Source of the DNA: Hymenopellis radicata
Lineage: Eukaryota; Basidiomycota; Agaricomycetes; Agaricales; Physalacriaceae
Direction of reading: 5' to 3'
Length of the DNA stretch: 64,000 bases
Assembly (NCBI GenBank): GCA_015501595.1
Contig: JADNRX010000163.1
Span: forward strand, 1 to 64,000
Below, one piece after another: positions 1 to 11,774 of this stretch. The first letter of the stretch is position 1. Each line of letters begins with the position of its first letter. The notes beneath the pieces were generated by a model. The model had not been told where the DNA came from, made no database searches, and was given only the letters and a program-made list of their open reading frames with translations. Both the position numbers and the translations under genes were made by a program.

Positions 1-1345
1 AACCACGGGTTGCTCTACAAGACAGGCTGAGTTAGAACCATGAGCCACATGGAAAAGAGAGCGTACCCGGACTTCGCTGAGGGTGATCCGCGAGTTGACG
101 TCGCCCTCGAGCAGATGTTCCAGGAGGTGCATGACAATGCCGCCTTCGGAGCTTTCGTCTGTCGGATGTCGTCCGCCGGTAGGGACCTTGTCGCGACCCA
201 TGTACTCCTTGACGTCCCACTGGCCCTTGAGGATGAGACGGTAAACTTGGAATTCGCCTGCGACGCCGCTCTCGCTCGCGTGAAAGGGGACTTCACCAAA
301 AAGTAAGCAGTAAAGTGTGACGCCAAGGGCCCAGACGTCGATGGCTTTTGTTATGGGCTGAGGAGGTCGGCGGTTTTCTTCGTCGTCTACTACAGAGTCG
401 TAGACGACCTCGGGGGCCATGAACATGGGAGTGCCGGCTTTTATTGCAAGATTTGTGTCGTCGAGAAGGAAAGGATCTTCTGGATCCTCTGAGGGGGTGC
501 TCACGCCGAGGTAGGAGAGGCGTTGAGCATAGGAGAAATGGGCGGTGCCAAAGTCGGCAATCTTGACATGCGCACGGTCCTTTGTCCAGAGGAGGTTGGC
601 GGGCTTGATGTCGCGGTGGATGATGCCCTGAGTGTGTACTATGACTGTGTGAGCGGGGAGGTGAGCGCATGCAAAGAACTTACAATATTCCAGTCCTTGG
701 ATGGCGTCGCGGAGGATGCGGCGCGTCTGTGCAAGGTCTTGTATGGGGTTTCCGTGGTCGTCCTGCCACTCGACCTCGCCGCCCTCGCAAAACTCCATAA
801 CTGGGAGGATATTAAATTGTGAATAATATGATTGGCAAGCACGTACCCATCCATATAGTCCGGACAAGGCGGTCATCGAGAACCTCGTAGAGCTGCACGA
901 TAGACGGGTGGTGCAGCTTCTTCATGATAGCTATTTCGCGCAGAATCTTTGTCTCCTCCGAGTGCAGCAGATCGCCGACCGAGGTGTGGTTGGTCGGGCG
1001 GGGCAGCGCTTGGCGGCGGAGCTGGTTGTATTTGCGCTTGTTCTTGCCCTCTGGCGACTCGCGCTTGAGAGCCTTGATAGCGACGGTGCGCTCGACGCCG
1101 GCGGGAGTGATCTCCGTGGCGCGGTAGACGGTGCCATTCTTGCCCTGCCCAATTTTGACCATGATCAAGTACTGATTGACCCGGCCGCGCTCGAGGACGA
1201 CATGGTTCGTCGTGACGACGGCGGGGACGTTCGGTGGGCGAGCGGGTCCACTGGGCGCTGTGCTCTGCATCGCGGGACAAGGTCCTTCATGAAAAGGTGC
1301 AGTGAACGGTAAGAGGTCAAGATGCGCGGCACAAATAACATTCAC
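1..1345 (-). CDS. CaMKK-like Ser/Thr protein kinase (3' end cut by window edge)
   Basis: A protein kinase domain read right to left. Exon 1 (from about 1345) has the glycine loop IGQGKNGTVY, the VAIK lysine and the stretch EIAIMKKLHHPSIVQLYEV. After an intron at about 815-859 comes MEFCEGGEVEW. After a second intron at 628-683 comes the catalytic loop HRDIKPANLL, then ADFG, then the APE motif (MFMAPEVVYD), then DVWALGVTLYCLLFGEVPF. A third intron near 18-68 leads to SNPW at the window edge. The order and wording of these motifs match fungal Ca2+/calmodulin-dependent kinase kinases and the Sak1/Tos3/Elm1/Ssp1 group, which activate SNF1/AMPK (family knowledge). All catalytic residues seen are intact. 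The first Met at 1345 is the furthest in frame; a later Met at about 1270 is also possible. The C-terminal regulatory tail lies outside the window. Confidence 0.85.
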
Positions 1346-1418
1346 TTCCCCGCCGACCGGACCCCTGCTACCCCCCCAACTCCATATCGGGACAATGTAC
1401 TAATCGGGATACTACACA

Positions 1419-1723
1419 CTACCCAGTCACACAGCTCGTTGGCTCCCTCTCGCATTTGCATTTGTCCTCCTCTTTGACGTCCTTCATCACCTGGAAGATA
1501 TCAGAACACATGGCTACCGCGCTCCCGCGTAGCATAGCATCCCATCACGCGAGCGCAGGGCCATGCGCGGGATCACGCCCTGCATGGGGCTATCCACTTA
1601 CGCTCTCGACGTGCTGTCCGCACCCCTACAATCCGCCGTCATATCCTCGCACGTACACACCCACAATTGGCTCACCTTCCATGTCGTCTTTTGGCATTTC
1701 TCACACTTGACCGCGTAGCACAT
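1419..1723 (-). CDS. Small conserved CxxC / GCGQHV protein
   Basis: A three-exon gene of about 48 residues. Exon 1 starts at ATG 1723 and reads MCYAVKCEKCQKTTWK. The second short exon gives GCGQHVESV. The third gives a Lys/Glu-rich tail with CKCE and stops at 1419. The pattern CxxC-KTTW-K-GCGQHV recurs in small fungal proteins of unknown function (recognised from memory), and the splice joins fall exactly inside that motif, which supports the model. The four or more cysteines and one histidine suggest a small zinc-binding fold; this is inference. It lies between the kinase and the aminotransferase, on the same strand. Confidence 0.6.
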
Positions 1724-1945
1724 ATTCACGGGTACTCGTTCCATCATCTGGGCTCCCATTGCTATCTCTGGCATCCACTTGATTAGCCTCACTCTATTGT
1801 TCGAAGTGTGCTTACCGTGAGCTGTGGAAGATTCAAAGATTGTTGGTGTGGAGATTACCAGCCGCATTCTCTCCTTTTATACATCTCAATCCACCACGTG
1901 ATACTTATTCATCTTCTCCTGTGTATCACGCCGTACATTCCGAAT

Positions 1946-3829
1946 TCACTCGCTAAGTATATCACCCGCCCGCGCATCCAGTATCGCGTCGCGCAGCCTC
2001 TTCACCGCCTCATCTATATCCACATCCTCCACCGTACTAAACGATGCACGCACATATCCCGTCTTTCTGCCATTCGGATGGAACGCCATCCCGGGCAACG
2101 CAATCACCCCCTTCTCAAATGCCCTGCTTCGGATCACGCTTTCCGAGTCTTCCTCCCCCGGGGGTCCCACTAGCAGCTTGAACCTACACTCATTAAGAAT
2201 CCGGCTCCCTGGTTCAAGTTCCAAGAGAACGGAACGCACCAAAAGAACATCCCGGCCTCTGGAGACACCCATTCAGCGAGTCCAGTAAGATGTCTATGCA
2301 TAGCCTGTTCAAATGTATCTCGCTTCCGTCGATAGAAGTCTGCTACATATTCCGTGTGCGCAAGAAACTGGTCATATCCCCAAGAGCGCAGCAAGGATGA
2401 AATGATTACTTGCGTCAAAGAAGCCGTCTGCAGATTCGCAGTAGACGTCTACATGGAAAGAACCCGAATGATGGCAAGCGCCACACATCAGCCATCCAAG
2501 CTTCTGACGTTGTTTTATGGGACGTACGTGTCGATCCATCGCAAGGATAATCACGTCTGGCCCCGACGCGTACCCAATCCGGATGCCAGCCGAAAGCACC
2601 TTTGACAGGCTGTCAAATCGAATCACCCGTCCAACCTCTGCCTCCTCCAGTTCGAGCGTAAAATACGACGGGTATCGGGGTCCGGTCCCGTAATACAAAA
2701 AGTAATAAGGATCATCTTCAAGGCCAGAGTAAGCAGCAAATTAAACATGCGCCCAAACCGCACCTTCCAGAATCAAGAAATTATATTCGTGCGCCAGCTT
2801 GAGCACTTCTTTACGCCGTTCCAGTGTGGCAGTCATCCCGGTAGGATTACATCCGTACTGCCCATCAGCCCACATCAGCGTTGAACCCCACCAAAGCACG
2901 CACATACATACGTACAGGAACCGTGTACAACACTCTCGGTTTAATCTTGTCCTTGGGCCAGTTTTCCAGAATCGAACGCAAGGAACTCGACATAATACCA
3001 TGTGAATCAGTCTCGACCTCTACCCGATCTCCAGAATCAGCGGAGAAAGGAACAGAGCGACGACACACGCCAACAATGCGTCGTACACAGACGCGCGCGC
3101 AACTCACCGATCTGATCACACTCGAGGCTTTGGAACATGGGAATAACACCCCTGCAAGAGTCATCACTTCCCTGATTGCTCCAAGAAGAAAAAAGACGCG
3201 TACGCATAAACCGGGGACTCGACCAAAATCGGGTCGCCTCGATTAACCAGTGCAGTCACGGCCTAATAAAGCACCATCAGCACAATCTCCCATTGTACTC
3301 CGTCATAAGAACCCTCCCGTCCCCGGTGGAGTACGTACTTTACAGATTAAATCCTGCGATCCTGATCCAATAGTCGTGCGCCACCCTTCCCCTTGTCGCC
3401 GGCCATGCACACGCGCTTGCAGCTCGTCGATCCACTTACGTAGCGCCGGGATGCCCCCCGTTTCGCCGTACTGCAGCCCTGCGCGAGCTCTGCGTCGCTC
3501 AGCGTCACCGGCACCTCCCGCCCAGGCTCGACGGGCGATCGCACCGTGAAGCTGAGCGACGTGAACGGGAACGTCGTGGGATTGGGCTTCCCGGCCAACA
3601 GCGAGAGCACGCCCGGGGTGGCTTCTAGCGGGAGCAAACTGCGAACTTGGTAAGAAGTCAGAGAGCCGGCAATGACCGTGATTTAAGCTCGCGCGAGGGA
3701 CTGACTCGGGCTGGGCTTGCGGCTTTTCGCATCGTCACTGAGAAAATCGTCGTAGAACGCGTTGGGCAGCGCCTTGACACTGCGCGCAATTCCGTTTCCG
3801 TTTGGGAGCGTTTTTGGACTGTCGGTCAT
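1946..3829 (-). CDS. PLP-dependent aminotransferase, aromatic / 2-aminoadipate type (one-base frameshift)
   Basis: A fold-type I aminotransferase of the Aro8/kynurenine aminotransferase/LysN type, transferring amino groups from aromatic amino acids or aminoadipate to 2-oxoglutarate. About nine exons. Exon 1 starts at ATG 3829 (MTDSPKTLPNGNG). Landmarks in order are LLAGKPNPTTFPF, QYGETGGIPALRKW, LVESPVYAGVIPMF, YGCNPTGMT, the LEDDPYYFLYYG segment, the PLP-lysine motif DSLSKVLSAGIRIG, then SWGYDQFLAHTEYV, EAGMFFW and a C-terminal RSRAFEKGVIALPG before the stop at 1946. All splice joins restore these motifs. The one fault is at about 3477-3482: between AELAQG and LQYGETG the reading frame needs one more base in a GGG run. 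The rest is intact, so this is either a recent mutation or a base-call error. The substrate cannot be decided from sequence. Confidence 0.85.
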
Positions 3830-5448
3830 TTTTTGTTACTCCCCGATCACTGGCGGGCCTGTTAGCGCATGCAATGGGTGATGGAGGCGTTCTCACGGCG
3901 CGTCTCTATTCAGTTTGCCTAGAATGCGACCGTTTCAGACCGCGACTTTATGGTGGAAAGCAGAGTGCAGAATCATTATGACTCGATCATCAGTCTCCTA
4001 TACCCCACGTCGGAGTATCGGCTTTACCGAATCACTCTCACATTACTCAGTGCGCACGTCTGCTGCCTCGGTGCTTCAGTAATAACACTTGTAAGCACGT
4101 CCGAGCACCACGTACATTGTACTCAACGCGGTATACGCGTCGCGCATACCAGATTTCCCATCAACGAGCTTTGATTCCCCATAATCTCCTACCCGATATA
4201 GAAGTCTTTCTGACTCACGTCCAAGGCCAGGGCTAACACGCATATACGGACGTTTTCACGTTCCCATGCGGGGTAGCTACCATCTGGCTTCCCAGAATCC
4301 AGATCCACTTGACGCGCGAATCATTGATACGCTGACTCCGACGTGGGGAGCACCGACTTTGCCGTGCACACCGAGCGATATCAATATTTCGCCGCATCCC
4401 CCTTCGAGAACGCATCAGAACGACTTCGGAGAAACTGCTTCATTATCAATGCCACTACTACTTACACGAGCTCGTTCCGCTCCTCCCGAAATTATGCACG
4501 GCCTCCGCCTCGTTGAAATCTCCTGCATCATTCAAGAACAAGCTCAGCCGCCGACTCGATATGATATGCGCCACACGTCTCCCTGACTGGACCTGTCGCA
4601 CGTTTCCTTCCATCGTACACTCCAGGGTCTAGACGCCTTCGTTCTCGATAAGCAACCGAGTCACCCGCTTGTGCGAAAGATGCGACAAGGTTTATTCTTA
4701 CTGTCCAAATATTCCCAACATCATCAAGACTCCTTCCCATTGGTCCCCAATTGACTTCTACGTTCCATGATTCTCGACCACCGCTGTGGCCTCGACAGCC
4801 AATCCACAGCCCATCCAAGGATAGTTTGCCATGACGTGGGTGGCTCATCAAGCATCGCGTGCCTTGCGCAACTGTTTCCGACTGCAAATCTTCAGCTAGA
4901 AGACTAGCGCGGGAGGAAACTATACCCCAGTGACAGTTCTGATCCACCTGCATGGAAGCCTCAATAGAGAATTTTCGTAGCGCCGGATTTACTTCGGAAT
5001 TTTTGTTTGTAAGCAAAATTTGTCTTGCCTGATTCGGACAGTCCGACGAGACATGTCTGCTCAGCTGCTTGCTTGAATTTCTCCAACACTGCCAAGTGAG
5101 GAGGAGGACTACATACGACTGAAGAACATCGAACTTTTGTTGGCCAGCGCTGATGTCACTTGTCCGAAATAGGTAACCGAATCCAATCAAAAATTGATGA
5201 CGACAGGCAAGCAAATATTGAAACGCGCTACGAAAATCTCTAATGGAAACAAACTACTCTTGTCCAATAGGACCCCGACACACCCTTAGACGTTGATCCA
5301 AATCTACGTGTATCATGTACATCTAATACTATGTAGTAGCTAAGAGTTTTCATCAGACGATGGAGTACTCGAAGTAACAGCTATACTATCCGCGAAGAAG
5401 AATAGAAAATACAGTTTATGTATGTACGACATTAAACACTTATACACC
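3830..5448. other. Intergenic stretch without a recognised gene
   Basis: A 1.6-kb gap between the aminotransferase start and the ABC transporter stop. It holds one long minus-strand open frame (4528-5214, listed separately) and nothing else I can support. Confidence 0.4.
4528..5214 (-). CDS. Unrecognised open frame of about 228 codons
   Basis: An uninterrupted minus-strand frame ending at 4528. The furthest start is a non-ATG codon; the first ATG in the frame is well inside. The middle is polar with several Cys and Trp residues and the C-terminal third is Arg/Glu-rich. I see no domain, signal peptide or membrane run. It could be one exon of a spliced gene or a chance frame. Confidence 0.2.
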   Translation of the reverse strand: MLACRHQFLIGFGYLFRTSDISAGQQKFDVLQSYVVLLLTWQCWRNSSKQLSRHVSSDCPNQARQILLTNKNSEVNPALRKFSIEASMQVDQNCHWGIVSSRASLLAEDLQSETVAQGTRCLMSHPRHGKLSLDGLWIGCRGHSGGRESWNVEVNWGPMGRSLDDVGNIWTVRINLVASFAQAGDSVAYRERRRLDPGVYDGRKRATGPVRETCGAYHIESAAELVLE

Positions 5449-8400
5449 TCACCGTTTCTCCTTCACAAAGAAATGAAGAACGGTATAACTTGCGGCAATA
5501 AATGTCACAAAGAAAATCCCCAGCAACGCGATGTTTGGCCACCAAAACGCCTGAGCGTGGAGACCGAAAACAGACAGAATCGTGGCAGCAGGTACATCCA
5601 GCTCCACTCCGTACTAGAGCCAAAGCAGTCAATACAATGTTCGCTGACAAAGACCTGTAACTGACCTTGACTTCTTTGAGCGAAAGGTAGCGGAGTTCAT
5701 TCACAGCCAGGGCCTCGAAGGCGGCATGGAAGAACGATATAATGTAGAGGAACTGCAAACCCGGTAATATCGTCTCCCGACTGATCAACAGGCCAGCGAA
5801 GAGTAAACTGGGAGTAACCGAAATGAATGAGTATCAAGTCAGAGGAACAACATGGGAAGTGGCGTACTTGAACAGCATGACTAGTGTTCCGACCAAGCTC
5901 GCCACACTAATGTTTGAGAACGCGATCGAAAGAAGTAGCACCACGCTGGCGGTCGTCAAGTTGAACAGGACGAGTGTCAGGATGAATTTCCAGAACGCAG
6001 CAACAGTGGGAACGAGCCCGGCTAGACTATAAACGATCCCTCCGAACATGAGTGGTGGCACCACCCGCAGTGGCAATATATCAAAGAGGACCTGTAGACG
6101 AAGCATTATGTCAACTGTCGCGAGAATTACAAACCCTATTGACCTTGCTGGAGAAGTACGTGAAGGCGGAGTAATATCCGTTCGACCTAACACATACAGA
6201 TCAACCCCTCGCCTCATCAAAAGTTATCACCGCGAGCTCACCTTTCCCGCATAAACAGAATGCGTTCATTGGCGAACAGACCCAAGCTTGACAGACAGGA
6301 GAACCCGAACAGCGATAGCGTGAAGAAGAACAATCCTATGGAGCATGCAGTCAGCCATTCAATGCCGACATCATTTGATGCACTGCATACCCAGTCGGTT
6401 TTGAAACCCTGCTATGTCGTTTCTAGACGGACGATTAGAACGGAGATAAACACTCGAGTCAGAGTATGGCTTACGTGACGTTGTGGAAGAACAACCCACA
6501 AATCACTAAATAAAGGTTGTGTTATAATCCTGAGCCCCAAAACTTAATAAACGGAAGCTCACAAGCTAAAGCGATCGACGCCAGATAATGCGCAGCTAAA
6601 AGTGCCGGGTCCCTGTACAGGTTCTTGAACGCACGCCCGCTCAGGATCCTGAACTGCGTGCCCCAGCTGGCACGCTTCCGTCCCCTCAACAAGGACGTCT
6701 CGAACGCCACGTCTGGAAGTTCGTTACCCGCGTCCACATTACTCCCGTTCATTCTTCCCTGTTGCTCCCTCTGGATCTGATCAATCTCCGCCTTGATATC
6801 GCTCGCGATGCTGCTCTGGGCATATGCATTCACGAGTGCGGTCAGCTTCGGTGCCATCACCTCGTTGCCCTCAGTAGTGGACCCCGAGACGGCTTCGAAG
6901 AGTTGTGATGTCTTCCGTTTTATATAGCCCGTCGTAGAACTGATAGAACTCGGTGTGTGCGAAGATGAATTCGAAGAGGGATGAGAACGGACAGCCAAAG
7001 GGACCGCCACACTAGGCCGTGCCAGAGCACGTTCCTCATCTGCCAAATTGGTGTCATCCTCCAGAGGCGAAGGCAGAAGGTCTGGAGAATCATCTCTTGA
7101 TACGTTCACCAGACTCGCGTTCATGGTAAGATCAACTGTTTTAATGGCAAGACGTTAGAACCTGATGACTGCTTCACAAATATAACTTACTCAGAAAATC
7201 GGCGATGTTGAAACCCGGAGGGCATGGTCGTCCAATACTGGCGAAGTGTCCTTGGCACTTCGAGAATTCGCCAGCATACACAAGCTTTCCCATCGCTAAA
7301 ACGAGGAGTTGATCGAATAGAGCCACAATATTACTCCGGGGCTGGTGTATTGTGAACACGACGGTGCGATTGTAATCTCGGGCCAAGGATACTAAACATT
7401 CCACGACATTAAACGCGTTGTACGAGTCCAGACCTTAGAACGTCAATAAAGAAAGTTTAAGAGCGTATCGGAAGACTTACCACTTGTAGGTTCATCCAAG
7501 AAGAGAATTGAAGGACTTGTCACCAGTTCGCAGGCGATCGAAACCCGTCTTTTCTCCCCTCCGGATATAGATCTACGCCCTGAACTGGCCGTCAGCCAGA
7601 AAAAGGTAAGAGGTTTGGATGTATTTACCACTTTCACCAATCCTCATGTCCTTGATTCTCAGAATGCCCAGTTCATTCATAGTCTCCAAGGTCCTGAACT
7701 TCTTGGCTTCGAAACTCATATCTCTGGGTAACCTCAACAGAGCGCTGTAGAGAACCGTTTCGTACACAGTCAAAGTACTCATCAGAGTATCTTCCTGGTC
7801 GACAAATCCAGTAACGCTCTTGAACTCGCTGTCCCCGACCTCTCGCCCGTTTACAAGAGTGACACCACCAACGGTACCGCGCTTGTTCTTACGTGCAAGG
7901 ATGTCAAGCAAGGTGGACTTGCCCGCACCAGAAGCACCCATGATGGCCATCACTTGTCCCGGTTTAACGGAGCCAGTAATATCGTCGAGGATAGATTTGG
8001 AACCCAGTGTGTACGAGAGGGAGGAAAAGTGAAGGGACGCCGGAACGTGTTCCGCCATAAGCTTGCTCGCTTCATTGTCCGGCAGACGAATCTGCCCGAA
8101 CTCGCCAGTACCTGCGCGACCGGCGTACCAGAGAACGGCGGAGCTGAGCACAACAATGAGACCCGCACCGGCTGCGCTGAGCGCTACCCAGCGCGTATTG
8201 TCGGGTTTAACAGGACGCTGAAGAGCATGAGCACCCAGGAAGCGAAACTATGGTTGGAACTTACGACGTAGCCTGGTACTTGCGAGTAATGCAAGCATTC
8301 ACCCCCGTCACACTGGAGAGAGATGAACGGATCACCAAAGATGGTCAAGATCAAGTCATTCATGGCGGGCTCTTCAAACTTGCAGCCGGCGCCGGACTTG

Positions 8401-9424
8401 CAACTGAAGGTAGCAGGCCCACGAATTTCCTCCGTCAAGAAGTCGGTAATGTCAACGCTTCCGTCCTCTCCACAGATAAATCGACCTGGTACACAACTGC
8501 ACTTGATGTGCTCACATGCATATGTTGTGGTGTTGGTATCGTAGCCCGGTACATTTTCTGAAGTGCAGGTGTCCAACGCGCAATAGAACGATTCTACCTG
8601 CGCTGTCCAGAACTGGAAAGAACAAGTATTTTCCTGTTTCTCGCAGCTGAAGGTGACCTGAGGAGGTCGGCCGGGGAGCTGGTCGATAATCTTACGGTCT
8701 ATTGGACAGGTTAGTGGAATCCATATAAATGCGAATAGACTTGCTTGTAACGTCGCACATCTGATGGTTGTTGAATACAGTTTCGCCGCCATCGTAACAA
8801 GTCATGTTCGCGATTTCTTCCGAGTCCTGAGAGCCAATTTGCCCGCTAGCGGGAATCCAATACAAGCGTTGTCGGTCTTGCACACTGCAGACCGCGTCAG
8901 CTCGGATGAGGGGTTGACCGACGTGGCGCGTACCGTTACAGTTGATTCCACCCCATCCCTCTTTGCATTCGCACGTTTTGCCGTCTTCACGTAACCGTCT
9001 CTGATCACCATCAGCGAGCGAGTCGCACTCTATATCGTCGGTTAGGCGACTGGTAGGCAAGTAAATGGTAGTAGCCTACGAGGAATAAGACAGTCGATGC
9101 CGCCCCATCCAGGAGGGCATTTACACTGGCCGTCGTAGGGGTCGCAGCTGCCGTATTGTCCACAGGTGAACGCGGGGAGAAGGCAGTTGAAGCAGGGCGG
9201 ACATTTGTCTGGACGGTATTCAGCATGGCGGGGCCATATTAAACGGCGCTCGTACCAGGACGCGTAACTGCTAATGGCTGATATTCCTGTCAGTAGTAGC
9301 CTTCATCGTTGACCGAAATACATACCGAGAGCCCAATGCTGCTTATTGGTTGCGGGCTCGGCCAGGACGTATTCCGCGTAGCGGCGAGTAGTGGTGATGA
9401 TAAGAGTAGTAGTAGGTGGAGCAT
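5449..9424 (-). CDS. Adp1-like ABCG half-transporter with EGF-like repeats (one-base frameshift)
   Basis: A large gene of about 17 exons. ATG 9424 starts a signal peptide ([15 protein letters not shown]). Next are two cysteine-rich EGF-like modules ([14 protein letters not shown] and [13 protein letters not shown]), a lumenal region, a membrane span ([18 protein letters not shown]), then the nucleotide-binding domain: Walker [11 protein letters not shown]-loop VDQEDTL, signature [11 protein letters not shown], Walker [14 protein letters not shown] and H-loop TIHQPRS. An acidic/Ser-rich linker leads to the ABC2 membrane domain ([36 protein letters not shown]) and a C-terminus ending VKEKR. Yeast Adp1 shares this EGF-plus-ABCG layout. 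Splice joins restore the conserved text throughout, including a GC-AG intron at 8699-8744. The fault is near 8850: after GFPLAG the frame needs one more base in a GGG run to reach [13 protein letters not shown]. The transported substrate is unknown. Confidence 0.9.
8699..8744 (-). other. GC-AG intron in the ABC transporter gene
   Basis: The donor reads A|GCAAGT and the acceptor CCAATAG. Splicing here joins the CDVT-N codon split to RKIID in frame. The nearest GT donor gives an immediate stop. The intron is 46 bases long. Confidence 0.7.
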
Positions 9425-9591
9425 CGTGCCCGTCGTCGTCGTTGTCGGGACGACAGTTGTCAACATCGTCGGCGACGTGCTCGTCGTCGGGATGTAAGTG
9501 TGACTTTGGCTACGTCACAGGCATGCTGGGGAAGTAACCTAGTTTGGATAATTAATTACTGCATATTTAAGTGTTTAAGCTTCTTACCACC

Positions 9592-10128
9592 ATGGACGAG
9601 AGAAAAAGTGCGATAAACTCCTCCTTCTGACGCGTCTAATCAAGCGAATATAGCCGAAAAGATACAAACTATCGTCTTCCGTGAAGGTGGCGAGGGCCCC
9701 GAGCTGCTCGAGATAGAGTACCGGTGCGATTACGACGGCAATCCGTATATCCCTGCGGACAAGAACTTTCTTCAAACCTTCTGCGTTACCGAGCCGCGTC
9801 CAGGTGGATTAGAGTTCGCTGAGCACCATATCATTTCTCCCGGAATGATTGGGTTGAAGAGTGACTACTATTACAGTACGTATCTGTCCGACACGTTCTG
9901 TACGTGCTCTAACACGCGTTTTTAGCCATGTTCTGGTGGCCAAATGCATCAAAGCCAAATTCGGCAGTGCTTCGTTTTACGGACTGCCAAAGTGACCGGA
10001 ACTTGCGCGGGAACATTGTCATAATGAAGTCGCCAGCAATACCTGAAGAAAAGGTCGTAGATGGGAATCTCGACAGTGATCTGGACACACTCAGGCCGTA
10101 TCTGAAATGGTTCCCAGGAGATTATTAG
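9592..10128 (+). CDS. Small hypothetical protein, about 150 residues
   Basis: A three-exon model. ATG 9592 gives MDERK, a 46-base intron (GTGCGA...ATAG) joins to TEKIQTIVFREGG, and a second intron (about 9878-9924) joins SDYYYT to MFWWPNASK. The frame ends with WFPGDY and a stop at 10128. It is acidic with many aromatic residues, and has no signal peptide or membrane span. I do not recognise a family. Two clean canonical introns that keep one frame open make a real gene likely. It runs head to head with the ABC transporter (168 bases between the start codons), so the two may share a promoter region. Confidence 0.5.
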
Positions 10129-10560
10129 GCGATAACTTATTGACTCCCGTGTACACTGCACAATGTTGACCAAGCACTCGTTCAAACTTGGTTGATGGCA
10201 AAAGGCTTCCCGGCGCTGACGCGCAGAGGATCTCACCCACTCTCCGTTTTTATTGCTCCTATTTGGACGTTGTGGAACAAGATACTGTAGCGGCACGAAG
10301 ATCGTGAGTCGTCATCGTTACTGCCCATGTACATCATCTTCTTGTTCTATTGTACTCAGGCTGACGTTGTTTCTTTGAAAGCTCGCCTCATGAGGATGAT
10401 GGCAATCGTTCACTCTCTCCTCTTTCCTTCAGGACATGTTTATGTTCCGTCGACTTCCATCAATCGTTCTGGTCCTGAATCAAAGTTTGTTCTTGACTGA
10501 GCTCCGGTCTCCGGCGTGTACATAGCTCTGTCTGTAAGTCAGAGCTGCAAAGACCTGACT
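10129..10560. other. Intergenic, nothing recognised
   Basis: About 430 bases after the small hypothetical gene. I see no coding region, repeat or RNA gene. Confidence 0.4.
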
Positions 10561-11395
10561 TATTTCCTGTTCAGCTGGAAACGGCACTGCGCGAGGTCAT
10601 CACCTTCATGGACAGTGACTCGGAGGATGAGACGGCGACTGGTTTCCTCTCAAGATCTGCCCTCTGTGACATTGAGAAAGTGCTCAGAACAAGAGACCCA
10701 AGAATTAGACCTCGCAAGGAACTAGGAAGAACCGTTAAAGGGGGAGCCGCGTCTGGTGCATGCGACGAAGCTATCTGAAAGAGGTGGGACATATTCCTTG
10801 GTCTTGAATCCAACGATCTGCTGGAATGACTTTGTTAGATGGAGTTCATCCCGCGGCTCAAGTTCGAGCAGAACAAGAATTCGAAGACTCTGGAGAAGCC
10901 GAGCTAATTGCTGTACGAGCATTACCTGTTTCCGATTTCCTTAGACCTGACACTCTCGCAGTAGGGCGTTGGTGGCTTGTCAGGCAGAGCGGAGGATGGT
11001 TGGGCCCAGAATAGATTAGGCAAAGAACTCATGAATGTCCGGGAAGAACTCCGACTCAATGAAGGTAAGCACTATTCCTGTCTGTGCAAACTCGAAAACT
11101 GTTCTTCCAGCGCGTTCTAGGATGAAACTCAGCAGAACACCCGGCCTCTGGCAAGCATGAAGGTACATATTTTATTGAGGATGCCTTCGCTCGTCTGACT
11201 GTGTCTGTCATCAGTTCGACGTTACTGCTCCCAAGATTGCCGAAGCCATTCGCACGGCGAAATAGCCCACGCTCCGGACTTCAAGGGCAAATGGCACCCT
11301 CAACGGACCGCGGGTCTAAACGTTCAGAAGGTGAGGCTTGTCAGTACCCGAAACTATGAGAAAGCTAACTTCTTCTGAAGAGTTGCTACGCAGAG
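10561..11395 (+). pseudogene. Degenerate duplicated gene, copy 1
   Basis: A relic of a multi-exon gene that recurs at 20553-21455. It begins after an intron-like stretch ending in TTCCTGTTCAG. The first exon frame reads LETALREVITF then MDSDSEDETATGFLS and runs into stops after about 60 codons. A later segment translates as RWDIFLGLESND, and others match the second copy at DNA level with small indels. Stops and frame changes break every exon. Intron-like borders survive between blocks, so this came from genomic DNA rather than a processed transcript. Family unknown. Confidence 0.55.
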
Positions 11396-11774
11396 TATCA
11401 AGGGCCCCCGACGGTACCCTGCGATGAACAATCGTTCTGCGCATTTTTGGTAGGAGGGAGGCAACCTCTCATCTTTTGGTGTCCTCCGATTTAGGCTAAT
11501 ACAATACTCAACCGTGATGAACATTTTGTGTGACTGTTGGAAGGAGAGTCCCCAGCCACGTGATTCCCGCCATCCCTCGCGCCGTGCCTGCCTCACGCCA
11601 CATTATTGTTTCTACTTATTTACCATTCTGTCAGTATTTAGGCTGTATCTATTCCTAAATACACCTTAGTTCTTGCCGCCATCACTTTCCGTGTGCATCC
11701 TCCGTCGTAGCGCCGTTCATCCGCTTCCCGACGTCTCTATCTCTTAATAGTGACTGACCGTATTAATCTTCAGG
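11396..11774. other. Intergenic, nothing recognised
   Basis: About 380 bases between the two relics, with no supported feature. Confidence 0.4.

Noticed and set aside
40..306. Plus-strand open frame at the left edge
   Set aside because: It is the antisense of the kinase catalytic domain, whose motifs read clearly on the minus strand.
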